Shown here piece after piece: positions 1 to 7,395 of a DNA stretch of 13,179 nucleotides (position 1 is its first letter; every line of letters starts with the position of its first letter). Source of the DNA: Phycisphaerales bacterium (GTDB lineage: Bacteria > Planctomycetota > Phycisphaerae > Sedimentisphaerales > Anaerobacaceae); the NCBI GenBank assembly GCA_003533825.1, contig DQCG01000702.1, positions 1,973 to 15,151 on the forward strand. Direction: 5' to 3'. The notes beneath the pieces were generated by a model. It was not told where the DNA came from and ran no database searches. It worked only from the letters and a program-made list of their open reading frames with translations. Position numbers and translations under genes: made by a program.

Positions 1-2
1 GC

Positions 3-3000
3 ACAACAACCTGCCTGCGGGCGATGGCGTTCAAGTCTGGTTGGAAATCCACGAATGTCGACACGCATACATATATCTTCCTCGATGATGTCATCAAACA
101 GGCCACGAATGTCACTACCGGCTCTCAGGTTGCTCCTTCAGGTTATCCGAGCTCGTGGGGTTCGGTCACCGGCGATTACCAGGTGGATCCGGATGTTGTC
201 GGACAGAACGGCAGAGACCGCTTCAGTGGACTCTACGCAAATACTATCATAGACGACCTCAAGTCGGCCCCGACTATTTGCCTTGTGATGAACAAAGACG
301 ACTGGTTCGGCAACAGGGGCATCTATATCAACCAGTCACAGGACGGCACCGAGCGCGTCGCTTCGATTGAGTATATCGATCCTAACACCAACGATGAATT
401 TCAGGTAAACTGTGCCATAGCCATGCAGGGCGGCGTCAGCGGCGGAGGTACGAGCCTGAACAGATGGAAGTCGTTCAAGCTCTCCATGCGCCCGAGGTTC
501 AAGACTCAAACCGACGACCGCAAAGCAACCGGCGGCCCGCCGAAACTCAATTTCAAGCTGTTTGCCGATTCACCGGTGGACCGCCACAACACATTCGTAC
601 TCGATGCCGTGCTGAACCATTCGTGGCTGCATCCCAGCAGCGGCCAGCGCAATACTGCCTTATACGTCCAGGACCAGTATGTTGCCGACCTTCACAACGC
701 CATGGGCGGCCATTCCCCTCACGGTTCATACGCCCATATTTACATCAACGGCCTGTATTGGGGAATGTACTATATTCATGAACGTCCGGACCACGCCTGG
801 GCGGCGGAGATGTTCGGCGCCGACGAGGATGAGTACGACGCGATTAAGCATAACAGCGGAAATGTAATCAACAACGGCATCGGCGGCAGCGCAACGGCAA
901 ACTACAATTCGATGATCAGCGCCGCAAACGCCGTGCAATCCAATCCGACCAGTCTAACCAGGTACAACGCACTGACCCAAAAGCTCGACGTCGACAATTT
1001 CATCACTTACCTGCTGGCCAACTGGTTCTGCGGGAACCACGACTGGCCACACAAGAACTGGTACGCAACCCATCTCAATCATACGGACGGAAGATGGCGC
1101 TTCCATTCATGGGACGCCGAGCACACAATCGAAGGTGGCAACGATGTAGGCGAAAGCCCATCTGATATTCACGGCAAGCTTGATGGAAGCGCCGAGTACC
1201 GAATGAGATTTGCCGACCACATACACCGTAATTTCTTCAACGGCGGCCCGCTCTCTTACCCGGCTTCGGCTCAAATGTTTCAAGCCCGAATGAACCAGCT
1301 CGACCGGGCCATTGTCGGCGAGTCCGCCAGATGGGGCGACAACCGGAGATCCACGCCGTACACACGCGAGGACTGGCTCAAAACCGCCAACAGCAAGCTG
1401 AACAGCTATCTACCTGGCCGCTCAAACACCGTCCTTAATTATCTCAAGAGCGCCAACCTCTACCCCAACATAAGCGCGCCGGTCTTTCGTATTAACGGCG
1501 TCAACCAGCACGGCGGCCACGTCAATACCAACGGCAGGCTGACAATGACCGCCTCCGGCACGATATGGTACTCGCTTAACGGCGCAGACCCCCGCCTGCC
1601 CGGCGGTTCCGCCAACCGCTCCGCGGCAAGCGTATACAACGGCTCTGTCACCCTGACCAAAAGCACCCATGTTAAGGCACGCGTTTTAAGCGGCACCACA
1701 TGGAGCGCCTTGAACGAGGCAATCTATGCCGTCGGACCGGTAGCGGAGAACTTGCGCATTACGGAGATTATGTACAATCCGGAGAATATAAATATACTCA
1801 ACGATCCTAACACCGAGTTCATCGAGCTGAAAAATATCGCCGCACAAAGCATAAACCTCAATTATGTTAGCTTTAGCAACGGAGTCGAATTTACCTTCGG
1901 CGACGTGGACCTTGCACCCGGCCAGTACATTCTCGTTGTCGAGGACATAGATGCTTTCACAGACAAGTACGGCACAGATTTGAATATCGCCGGCGAGTAC
2001 TTCGGCAGCCTTAACAACGGCGGCGAACGCATCGAGCTGGTGGACGCGGCAGGCTCGACTATCCATAACTTCAAGTACAGCGACAACTGGTTTAACATCA
2101 CCGACGGCATGGATTTCTCGCTCGTGGTGATAGACCCGCTTAACACCGACCCGAACGCTTACTCCGACAAGAACACCTGGCGCCCGAGCACCGCACCGGG
2201 CGGCTCACCCGGCGCCGATAACACAGGCCGGCCCCCGGAGATTGGCGGCGTTATCATCAACGAAATTCTCGCCCACTCACACGCAGAGGCCCCCGACTGG
2301 ATAGAGCTCTACAACACGAACGGCCACGCCGTCAACATAGGCGGCTGGTTCCTAAGCGACGACGAGCAGGACCTTAAGAAATACGAAATCCCCGATACCA
2401 CGATTATAGAACCCTATGGCTACATCGTTTTCTACGAAGACCTTCATTTCGGCAATCCGGCCACACCCGGCTCTCATAGTCCTTTCGGACTCAGTGAGAA
2501 CGGCGAGACTTTGTATTTGCACTCCGGCTCAAACGGCGAGCTTACCGGTTACAGCAACACCGAAAAGTTCGGAGCCTCCGCCACCGGCGTGTCTTTCGGC
2601 AGATATAAAAAGAGCACCGGTTCTTACAACTTCGTAGCGATGAGCGAAAACACGCCGGGCGTCGAAAACTCCTATCCGAAGGTCGGACCTGTCGTTATCG
2701 ATGAGATTATGTACAATCCGCCCGTTAACGGCGACGCCGAGTACGTCGAGCTTCTAAACGTCAGCGACTCTACCGTAGTTTTGTATGATTACGTCACTGC
2801 CGAGCCCTGGCGATTTACCGACGATCCCGACAATCCGGGGATAGAATTTTTCTTCCCAGCGGATTCGCCGGCCACGTTGGCCCCCGGCGAGTACTTGTTA
2901 TTGGTCGGAGATTGGGGAGAATTTGCCAAAATGTTTAATGTCCCCGACGGCGTGCAGGTATTCGAGTGGGCCGAAGGCAAGCTCGACAATGGAGGCGAGA

Positions 3001-3233
3001 AAATCCAGTTCAGCATGCCCGGCGACGTCGACACCGACCCGAGCCGGCGCCAGTGGATTCGCATCGACCGAGTCAATTACAGCGACGGTTCCCACCCGAT
3101 CGGTGCCGACCCGTGGCCCGTAGAACCGGATGGCATCGGATACTCATTAAGCCGGATTAACCCCGCCGATTACGGAAACGACCCGGTAAACTGGCAAGCC
3201 GAAATTCCCTCGCCCGGTTCTGTTAATCCATAA
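3..3233 (+). CDS. Secreted CotH-kinase / lamin-tail-domain protein, 5' partial
   Basis: The reading frame is open from position 3, before the first ATG at 24. The codons ahead of that ATG read TTTCLRA, the usual end of a chitobiase/hexosaminidase C-terminal-like (CHB_HEX_C) module, so the true start lies outside the window. Numbering from the ATG, residues about 80-475 are a CotH kinase domain: HGSYAHIYINGLYWGMY followed by ERPD, a GNHDWPHKN segment (D340, N345) and HSWDAEHT (D364) match the expected catalytic and metal-binding positions. Residues about 487-570 are a second CHB_HEX_C-like module (IWYSLNGADPR). Three lamin-tail domains follow, starting near 576 (ITEIMYNP), 743 (VIINEIL) and 890 (VIDEIMYNP). 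The protein ends in a plain SPGSVNP with no dockerin, sorting signal or membrane anchor. Known CotH proteins are atypical kinases that phosphorylate secreted proteins; here the substrate is unknown. An extracellular location is inferred from the family, since the signal peptide would be upstream. Confidence 0.9.
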   Translation, partial: TTTCLRAMAFKSGWKSTNVDTHTYIFLDDVIKQATNVTTGSQVAPSGYPSSWGSVTGDYQVDPDVVGQNGRDRFSGLYANTIIDDLKSAPTICLVMNKDDWFGNRGIYINQSQDGTERVASIEYIDPNTNDEFQVNCAIAMQGGVSGGGTSLNRWKSFKLSMRPRFKTQTDDRKATGGPPKLNFKLFADSPVDRHNTFVLDAVLNHSWLHPSSGQRNTALYVQDQYVADLHNAMGGHSPHGSYAHIYINGLYWGMYYIHERPDHAWAAEMFGADEDEYDAIKHNSGNVINNGIGGSATANYNSMISAANAVQSNPTSLTRYNALTQKLDVDNFITYLLANWFCGNHDWPHKNWYATHLNHTDGRWRFHSWDAEHTIEGGNDVGESPSDIHGKLDGSAEYRMRFADHIHRNFFNGGPLSYPASAQMFQARMNQLDRAIVGESARWGDNRRSTPYTREDWLKTANSKLNSYLPGRSNTVLNYLKSANLYPNISAPVFRINGVNQHGGHVNTNGRLTMTASGTIWYSLNGADPRLPGGSANRSAASVYNGSVTLTKSTHVKARVLSGTTWSALNEAIYAVGPVAENLRITEIMYNPENINILNDPNTEFIELKNIAAQSINLNYVSFSNGVEFTFGDVDLAPGQYILVVEDIDAFTDKYGTDLNIAGEYFGSLNNGGERIELVDAAGSTIHNFKYSDNWFNITDGMDFSLVVIDPLNTDPNAYSDKNTWRPSTAPGGSPGADNTGRPPEIGGVIINEILAHSHAEAPDWIELYNTNGHAVNIGGWFLSDDEQDLKKYEIPDTTIIEPYGYIVFYEDLHFGNPATPGSHSPFGLSENGETLYLHSGSNGELTGYSNTEKFGASATGVSFGRYKKSTGSYNFVAMSENTPGVENSYPKVGPVVIDEIMYNPPVNGDAEYVELLNVSDSTVVLYDYVTAEPWRFTDDPDNPGIEFFFPADSPATLAPGEYLLLVGDWGEFAKMFNVPDGVQVFEWAEGKLDNGGEKIQFSMPGDVDTDPSRRQWIRIDRVNYSDGSHPIGADPWPVEPDGIGYSLSRINPADYGNDPVNWQAEIPSPGSVNP

Positions 3234-3247
3234 CGAATCAATAGACA

Positions 3248-6200
3248 TTATTCCTCCCCATGCTGGCGGAGAATACTAACGACCTCCGGGTGGTTTTCTT
3301 GTTTCGCTATATCAAGGGCAGTATAGCCTTGCTTGCTCCTTAGGTTCGCGTCAGCCCCTTTAGCAATCAGGACTTTGACAACATTCGCACGGCCGCTTCT
3401 AGCGGCAAAGTGAAGAGGCGTGAGCCCTGCCTCCCCTCGCGTGCAAGTCACGTTGATATCAGCACCTTTATCCAAGAAATACTCAACGATATGAGCGTGC
3501 CCTAAATGGGCGGCACGATGCAAACTACTGTAGTTACCAAAAATGATCGAGCCCCACCTCATGCCCTCGAATCCTCGGCCATTTACTTCAGCACCATTCT
3601 CTACGAGCAGCTTGACAATATCCAGATCACCAGATAGGCCGCAGGCCCAGAACAAGAGTGACGCATTACTTGCGTTACTGGACCTTACATCCGCCCCCCT
3701 GTCTATCAACAACTTTACTATATCCTTATGCTTTCCGAACATCGCGCAATGCAGAGTGGTAAATCCTGTTATATCCTCTTTATTTACGTCGGCCCCTTTA
3801 TTCAAAAGGGATCGGATTTTGTCAGCTTCCCCGAAGTAAGCCGCCTGATGCAGGGGAGGAATATCCATGCCCTTTGACAGACACCAGCGGACCATGTCCG
3901 GATGGTCCCCTCTCATGGCCTGGTGATAAGTCGTACCATAGAATTTGCTGGGGGCAGCATCGATTTTGGCTCCGCTGGTTACAAGCAACTCCGCCACTTC
4001 TTTGCGACCGACTTCTACAACGGTCTGCAGGGGTGTACAGTCAGCACTGCCGCGCCATTCAATATTCGCTCCCCTGTCGATAAGTAGTCGAATGACATCA
4101 AAATGAATGGTAGTACCATAACCGGCCGTAAGAGCCAGTGGACCCTTATTGTCTATGTCCGCACCTTTGTCGAGGAGCAACTCCACGACTTCCTTCTTAC
4201 CTCTGACTGCTGCACCGCGAAGAGGCGTATTTTCCCCTTTATCCTCAGCTTCGATGTCCGCTCCCTTGGCGATAAGTAATTCCATTATCTCTGTTTGGCC
4301 GTGCATGGCTGCCAAATGAAGCGGAGTCTGGCCTTTGCTGTCCCGAGAATTGACATCATGTCCCTCGGAAAGGAGTCGTTTGACCTCGTCGATATTGCCT
4401 GAAGTAACAGCTCCATGCAGGGTTTCCGTGGCCCCATGTTGGTGCAGGATATTGACAACCTCACTGTGTTTTCTCTGCTTGGCCATAGCTAATGGCGTGC
4501 GACCTCGCCTGTCTGCTGCGTTGATGTCTGCCCCTTTGGAAATCAGAAGCTCAACAATGTCGGCCTTGCCGAAGGTTGCCGCCATGTACAGGGGTGTGCG
4601 ATTGCCCCCGGCTCTGCTGTCTATTGAGGCCCCCTTGGATATGAGAAGTTCAACGATTTCTTTATGTCCGGCACCGGCCGCCTCGTGCAGTGGAGTATTT
4701 TGGGGGCGAGAAACAGCGTCTACGGGCATATTTCTTGCGATGAGCAACCGGACGATGTCCAGTAAACCGGCTCGGCTAGCCTGGTGCAAAAGGGTGCGCT
4801 GTGTTTCTGTCTTTAGATTCATGCTCGCCCCTCGGTCGAGAAGGAACTTAGCCGTCTCGCTTTGGCCTCCTGCCAGTGCGTAATAGATGGGCGTTCGTCC
4901 CATTCCGTCCTTTTGATCTATCTCAGCACCTTTCTCGAGTCGTTCCTTTAGTTCCGAAAGATGGCCTCTGAGGGCGCTCTTGTGAAGAGCCGGTTCTTTA
5001 TCGTCTATATCCGCCACGAGCGTTACAATATCGGGATTGCCTTGCTCCAGGGCAAACTGTAATGCAGACCACCCCTTGAAGTCTCTGGGTTCGGCCTTGG
5101 CTCCGGCATCAAGAAGTGCTCTAACGATCCCTGCATGACCTTGCCAGATGGCATAGTAGAGAGGGGAAACGTCGTCTTTTGGTTCTACATTGACATCCGC
5201 ATCGGCCGAGATCAGGGTTCTAACCGTCTGCTCGTCTTCAATCCAGATGGCATAAAAGACGGGGGTGTAGCCGTGAGAGTCGTTGGCATCAACCTTAGCT
5301 CCGCGTTCGAGAAGGATTTTCACTATTTCGGCATGGCCTTCTCCGGCAGCAACGCACAAAGGTGTCACCTTATCTTTGTGTTCTTGGTCACTGGCGTTCA
5401 CGTCTGCGCCTTCGGCAATGAGCCTCTTGACTTTAGCTAAGTCCCCATCTTCCGCGGCTTGGTGCAGTGTTTTAGCGGGCTTTTGTTCATTCTCGCTGGC
5501 GACAGGTTCCCTGTGTTCGCCCGGCTTTTGGGCTCTGGCCATGGGGAGCAGAACAGCGGCAATAGTAAAGATTACAATTATGCCAAGTGCTCCCAACTTC
5601 GAACTTTTTGGTATTGGTCGATTTAACATGTGTCTGATCCTCCACTGTAAAGCTTTTTTTGATTCGGCCACGCCAATGAGGCGCAGGCCTAAGTCGGCTT
5701 TCCAAAAAACCATCTCGCCAATATCGATGAGGGTATTGCTGTAGTCTTTGGCCTGGCCGCCAAGGGCTACCAGGACAGTCTCGTCGACTGCCTCCTCACA
5801 TACCTTGCGTATGACAGAATTGGCGAACCACACGAATGGATTGTAGAAGTACACAACCTGCAAAAAAGTCTGTACGAAATTGACCCATAAGTCGCCTCTT
5901 TTTATATGGGCAAGCTCATGAATCAAAGTTGCCCTCAACCCTTCCGGCGACAGCTTCTCAACGAGAGACGTCGGCATCAATATCGTAGGTCTGAGAAGCC
6001 CGCAAACCGCCGGACTCGGTACAGCTTCTGATAGTCGCAGCTTTATGTCCCGGCGAACACCTATCTGCCGGCGACATTGTTCCAGCAGGCCGAGTAGTTC
6101 GTCGCTAACTGGGCAACTTGCCGCGACGAGACCTTTAACAAACCTGATTCGCTGAACGAGCACAGCTAAAAAGGCCAATACACCCGCCAGCCACAAGAGA

Positions 6201-6616
6201 AACACAACAGCCTGCCAGGTCAGGGGAGTCAGGGCTGATTGAAGCCGTGCCATCGCAGGTTCATCTCGGGCAATATTTTCAGCAGGTCTAACCTGAGCCA
6301 TTTCGCCTGATGGCCCAACTTGTTCGAGGGCAACAGAATCGAATGCCCTGTTCGAGGCGGCAGGGATCTGGCCCCAGATCCAATATCCGATCCCCGTCGG
6401 CAGAGACAGCATGGGAGGCAAAATGAGTTTTACAAGCACGAGCAGCCATACGCAATAGCGAAAGATGGCACGCACCCGTTTGCGCAGCAGCAGGTCGATG
6501 GCAAACAGCAGAATTACCAAAAGAGCCGACTGGATAAAAACGTTTGCGGCATAATCGTAAAATACGCCGCCGACTTCGTTCAAGCCTATCAGAGAATTGT
6601 TAATTATCTGGTTCAT
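3248..6616 (-). CDS. BlaR1-like M56 membrane metallopeptidase fused to ankyrin repeats
   Basis: This is a 1,122-residue protein numbered from the ATG at 6616. An in-frame GTG at 6646 would add ten residues, but AGGAG lies 8 bases before the ATG and the GTG has no such site. Three membrane segments lie at about 24-45, 52-72 and 133-156. The cytoplasmic M56 zinc site is HELAH (H233, E234, H237) with downstream E274 in CEEAVDE, so the protease looks intact. A fourth membrane segment lies at about 342-361. From 382 to the end there are about 23 ankyrin repeats instead of a penicillin-binding sensor domain. In BlaR1/MecR1 the part after the fourth segment is outside the membrane, so the ankyrin array is predicted to be extracytoplasmic; that is inference. 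The gene is second in an operon, 34 bases after the blaI-like gene. By analogy with BlaR1, ligand sensing would trigger proteolysis that inactivates the repressor. The ligand is unknown and need not be a beta-lactam. Confidence 0.9.
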   Translation of the reverse strand: MNQIINNSLIGLNEVGGVFYDYAANVFIQSALLVILLFAIDLLLRKRVRAIFRYCVWLLVLVKLILPPMLSLPTGIGYWIWGQIPAASNRAFDSVALEQVGPSGEMAQVRPAENIARDEPAMARLQSALTPLTWQAVVFLLWLAGVLAFLAVLVQRIRFVKGLVAASCPVSDELLGLLEQCRRQIGVRRDIKLRLSEAVPSPAVCGLLRPTILMPTSLVEKLSPEGLRATLIHELAHIKRGDLWVNFVQTFLQVVYFYNPFVWFANSVIRKVCEEAVDETVLVALGGQAKDYSNTLIDIGEMVFWKADLGLRLIGVAESKKALQWRIRHMLNRPIPKSSKLGALGIIVIFTIAAVLLPMARAQKPGEHREPVASENEQKPAKTLHQAAEDGDLAKVKRLIAEGADVNASDQEHKDKVTPLCVAAGEGHAEIVKILLERGAKVDANDSHGYTPVFYAIWIEDEQTVRTLISADADVNVEPKDDVSPLYYAIWQGHAGIVRALLDAGAKAEPRDFKGWSALQFALEQGNPDIVTLVADIDDKEPALHKSALRGHLSELKERLEKGAEIDQKDGMGRTPIYYALAGGQSETAKFLLDRGASMNLKTETQRTLLHQASRAGLLDIVRLLIARNMPVDAVSRPQNTPLHEAAGAGHKEIVELLISKGASIDSRAGGNRTPLYMAATFGKADIVELLISKGADINAADRRGRTPLAMAKQRKHSEVVNILHQHGATETLHGAVTSGNIDEVKRLLSEGHDVNSRDSKGQTPLHLAAMHGQTEIMELLIAKGADIEAEDKGENTPLRGAAVRGKKEVVELLLDKGADIDNKGPLALTAGYGTTIHFDVIRLLIDRGANIEWRGSADCTPLQTVVEVGRKEVAELLVTSGAKIDAAPSKFYGTTYHQAMRGDHPDMVRWCLSKGMDIPPLHQAAYFGEADKIRSLLNKGADVNKEDITGFTTLHCAMFGKHKDIVKLLIDRGADVRSSNASNASLLFWACGLSGDLDIVKLLVENGAEVNGRGFEGMRWGSIIFGNYSSLHRAAHLGHAHIVEYFLDKGADINVTCTRGEAGLTPLHFAARSGRANVVKVLIAKGADANLRSKQGYTALDIAKQENHPEVVSILRQHGEE
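3251..5473 (-). repeat. Ankyrin-repeat array in four blocks (5+6+6+6)
   Basis: This stretch encodes residues 382-1122 of the M56 protein. I divide it into 23 repeats, most of 31-36 residues. Repeats 5, 11, 17 and 23 are short (25-27 residues), and each repeat after a short one starts with a cap-like LHxA or similar motif (LHKSA, LHGAV, LHQAA; repeat 1 has LHQAA). This splits the array into blocks at residues 382-540, 541-729, 730-918 and 919-1122, that is positions 5473-4997, 4996-4430, 4429-3863 and 3862-3251. Repeat 20 is long (about 44 residues, with an insertion). The divisions were made by eye. Confidence 0.75.
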
Positions 6617-6624
6617 TGGTGGAT

Positions 6625-6629
6625 CTCCT
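6625..6629 (-). promoter_or_regulatory. Ribosome binding site AGGAG fixing the M56-ankyrin start
   Basis: AGGAG on the minus strand lies 8 bases before the ATG at 6616. It falls inside the ten codons that would be added by the alternative GTG at 6646, which argues for the shorter protein. Confidence 0.75.
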
Positions 6630-6650
6630 GCCCCCCATGAATCCACTGGT

Positions 6651-7070
6651 TTAGTCTTTGCTTTTTCCGGCCTTGTTTACAAACTCACGAAGCTGTGCCG
6701 CTTCTTCTTTTGAGAGCCCCTCGTGTTCGATCAGGAACTTCAGCATCGGCGTTAATGCCCCGCCAAAACCCCGCTTGAGCATTTTCCGGAGCTCTCCTCG
6801 CCTGGCCTCTACCTCGCTAATACAGGAACGGAAAAGCTGGAGGTTCCGAATCTTGCTGATTTCCAGAAAGCCCTTCCTGACCATGCGGTCCATCGTGATT
6901 TTGACCGTGGCGTAGGCCCAATCCCTGCTCCTGGCCAATGCCTCCTGCACGGTTCCGGCCGCACAGGGCTCTTTTTCCCATACCACTGACATTATCTCCC
7001 ATTCCGCCTCGGTAAGCTCTGCTGTGGTCTTCTTTCGTCTGCCTTTCTTTTTTCCATTTGATGTTGTCAT
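6651..7070 (-). CDS. BlaI/MecI/CopY-family transcriptional repressor
   Basis: This is a 139-residue protein of about normal length for the family. A lysine- and arginine-rich N-terminal tail (1-15) precedes the winged-helix domain: LTEAEWEIMSVVW at about 19-31, then the recognition-helix region DWAYATVKITMDRMVRKG. The C-terminal dimerisation helices include FGGALTPMLKFLIE. Repressors of this family bind dyads at their own promoter and are cut by the partner M56 protease when its receptor is activated. The S. aureus cut site is an Asn-Phe bond in this C-terminal region; here the equivalent-looking pair is Lys-Phe in MLKFLIE. The ATG is preceded by AGGAG with 9 bases spacing. It is the first gene of the operon, and the M56-ankyrin gene follows 34 bases later. 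The operon is probably autoregulated through the inverted repeats in the promoter. Confidence 0.9.
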   Translation of the reverse strand: MTTSNGKKKGRRKKTTAELTEAEWEIMSVVWEKEPCAAGTVQEALARSRDWAYATVKITMDRMVRKGFLEISKIRNLQLFRSCISEVEARRGELRKMLKRGFGGALTPMLKFLIEHEGLSKEEAAQLREFVNKAGKSKD

Positions 7071-7100
7071 ATTTGCCGTCTCCTAATTTGAATAATAGCA

Positions 7101-7129
7101 AATATATTTGACATAAATAAAATTGTCAA
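7101..7129 (-). promoter_or_regulatory. Promoter of the blaI-M56 operon
   Basis: On the minus strand there is a perfect -35 TTGACA (7129-7124), a 17-base spacer and a -10 TATATT (7106-7101). Transcription would start near 7094, giving a leader of about 24 bases that contains AGGAG at 7084-7080 before the ATG at 7070. Confidence 0.75.
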
Positions 7130-7134
7130 GACAA
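7108..7134. promoter_or_regulatory. Candidate BlaI-type operator: two overlapping inverted repeats
   Basis: TTGACA (7108-7113) and TGTCAA (7124-7129) form an inverted repeat with a 10-base centre. TTGTC (7123-7127) and GACAA (7130-7134) form a second one with a 2-base centre. Both cover the -35 element and spacer of the operon promoter, where a BlaI-type dimer would block RNA polymerase. The half-sites differ from the classical TACA/TGTA half-sites, so assignment to this repressor rests on position. Confidence 0.5.
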
Positions 7135-7302
7135 AAATCAAATATTTTTGAAAATTTTTCCCAATCAGCCTTTTTCTGCTCTAAAACGCAGAAAATAAAG
7201 ATAAAAAAAGCCAATCAATCTAAGGGGAACATTTGACTTTGACCTGATTTCAAAATTTGAAACATCATAAAGGCTACTTGTAAAGCATGTGAACTAAAGA
7301 GC
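7135..7302. other. AT-rich spacer between divergent promoters
   Basis: No gene is seen. There is an 8-base-pair inverted repeat TTTTCTGC / GCAGAAAA (7172-7179 and 7188-7195) with an 8-base loop and no T-run on the side needed for a terminator. A 15-base palindrome TTTCAAA-A-TTTGAAA lies at 7248-7262, upstream of the hisF promoter, and could be a protein-binding site. Confidence 0.5.
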
Positions 7303-7330
7303 TTGAAATTTAACTGTGTTCGGTTATAAT
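7303..7330 (+). promoter_or_regulatory. Promoter of the hisF-like gene
   Basis: The -35 TTGAAA (7303-7308), a 16-base spacer and a perfect -10 TATAAT (7325-7330) predict a start near 7337, leaving a leader of about 60 bases before the ATG at 7396. Confidence 0.7.
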
Positions 7331-7383
7331 CCGGACACAATTTTGGAATGGATTTAACAAAGAAATATTCACTTACAATCAGT

Positions 7384-7391
7384 AAAGGAAG
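7384..7391 (+). promoter_or_regulatory. Ribosome binding site fixing the hisF-like start
   Basis: AAAGGAAG ends 4 bases before the ATG at 7396 (AGGA core 6 bases away). The earlier in-frame ATG at 7348 has no good site and would start only about 11 bases after the predicted transcription start. Confidence 0.7.
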
Positions 7392-7395
7392 AAAT

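Noticed and set aside
3234..3275. Terminator between the convergent CotH and M56 genes
   Set aside because: Only a weak, bulged CTCC/GGAG pairing is present, with no T-run on either strand.
4335..4883. 182-codon plus-strand frame inside the ankyrin region
   Set aside because: It is antisense to strongly conserved ankyrin repeats; its own repetitive look is a shadow of those repeats.
3251..5473. CRISPR-like or DNA-level tandem repeats
   Set aside because: The periodicity of about 99 bases comes from protein-level ankyrin repeats; DNA copies are diverged and there are no spacers.
6617..6646. GTG start for the M56-ankyrin protein ten codons upstream
   Set aside because: The ATG at 6616 has AGGAG at ideal distance and the GTG has none.
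7348..7395. ATG 16 codons upstream as the hisF start
   Set aside because: It has no ribosome binding site and lies too close to the predicted transcription start; the ATG at 7396 has a good site and gives the normal HisF length.
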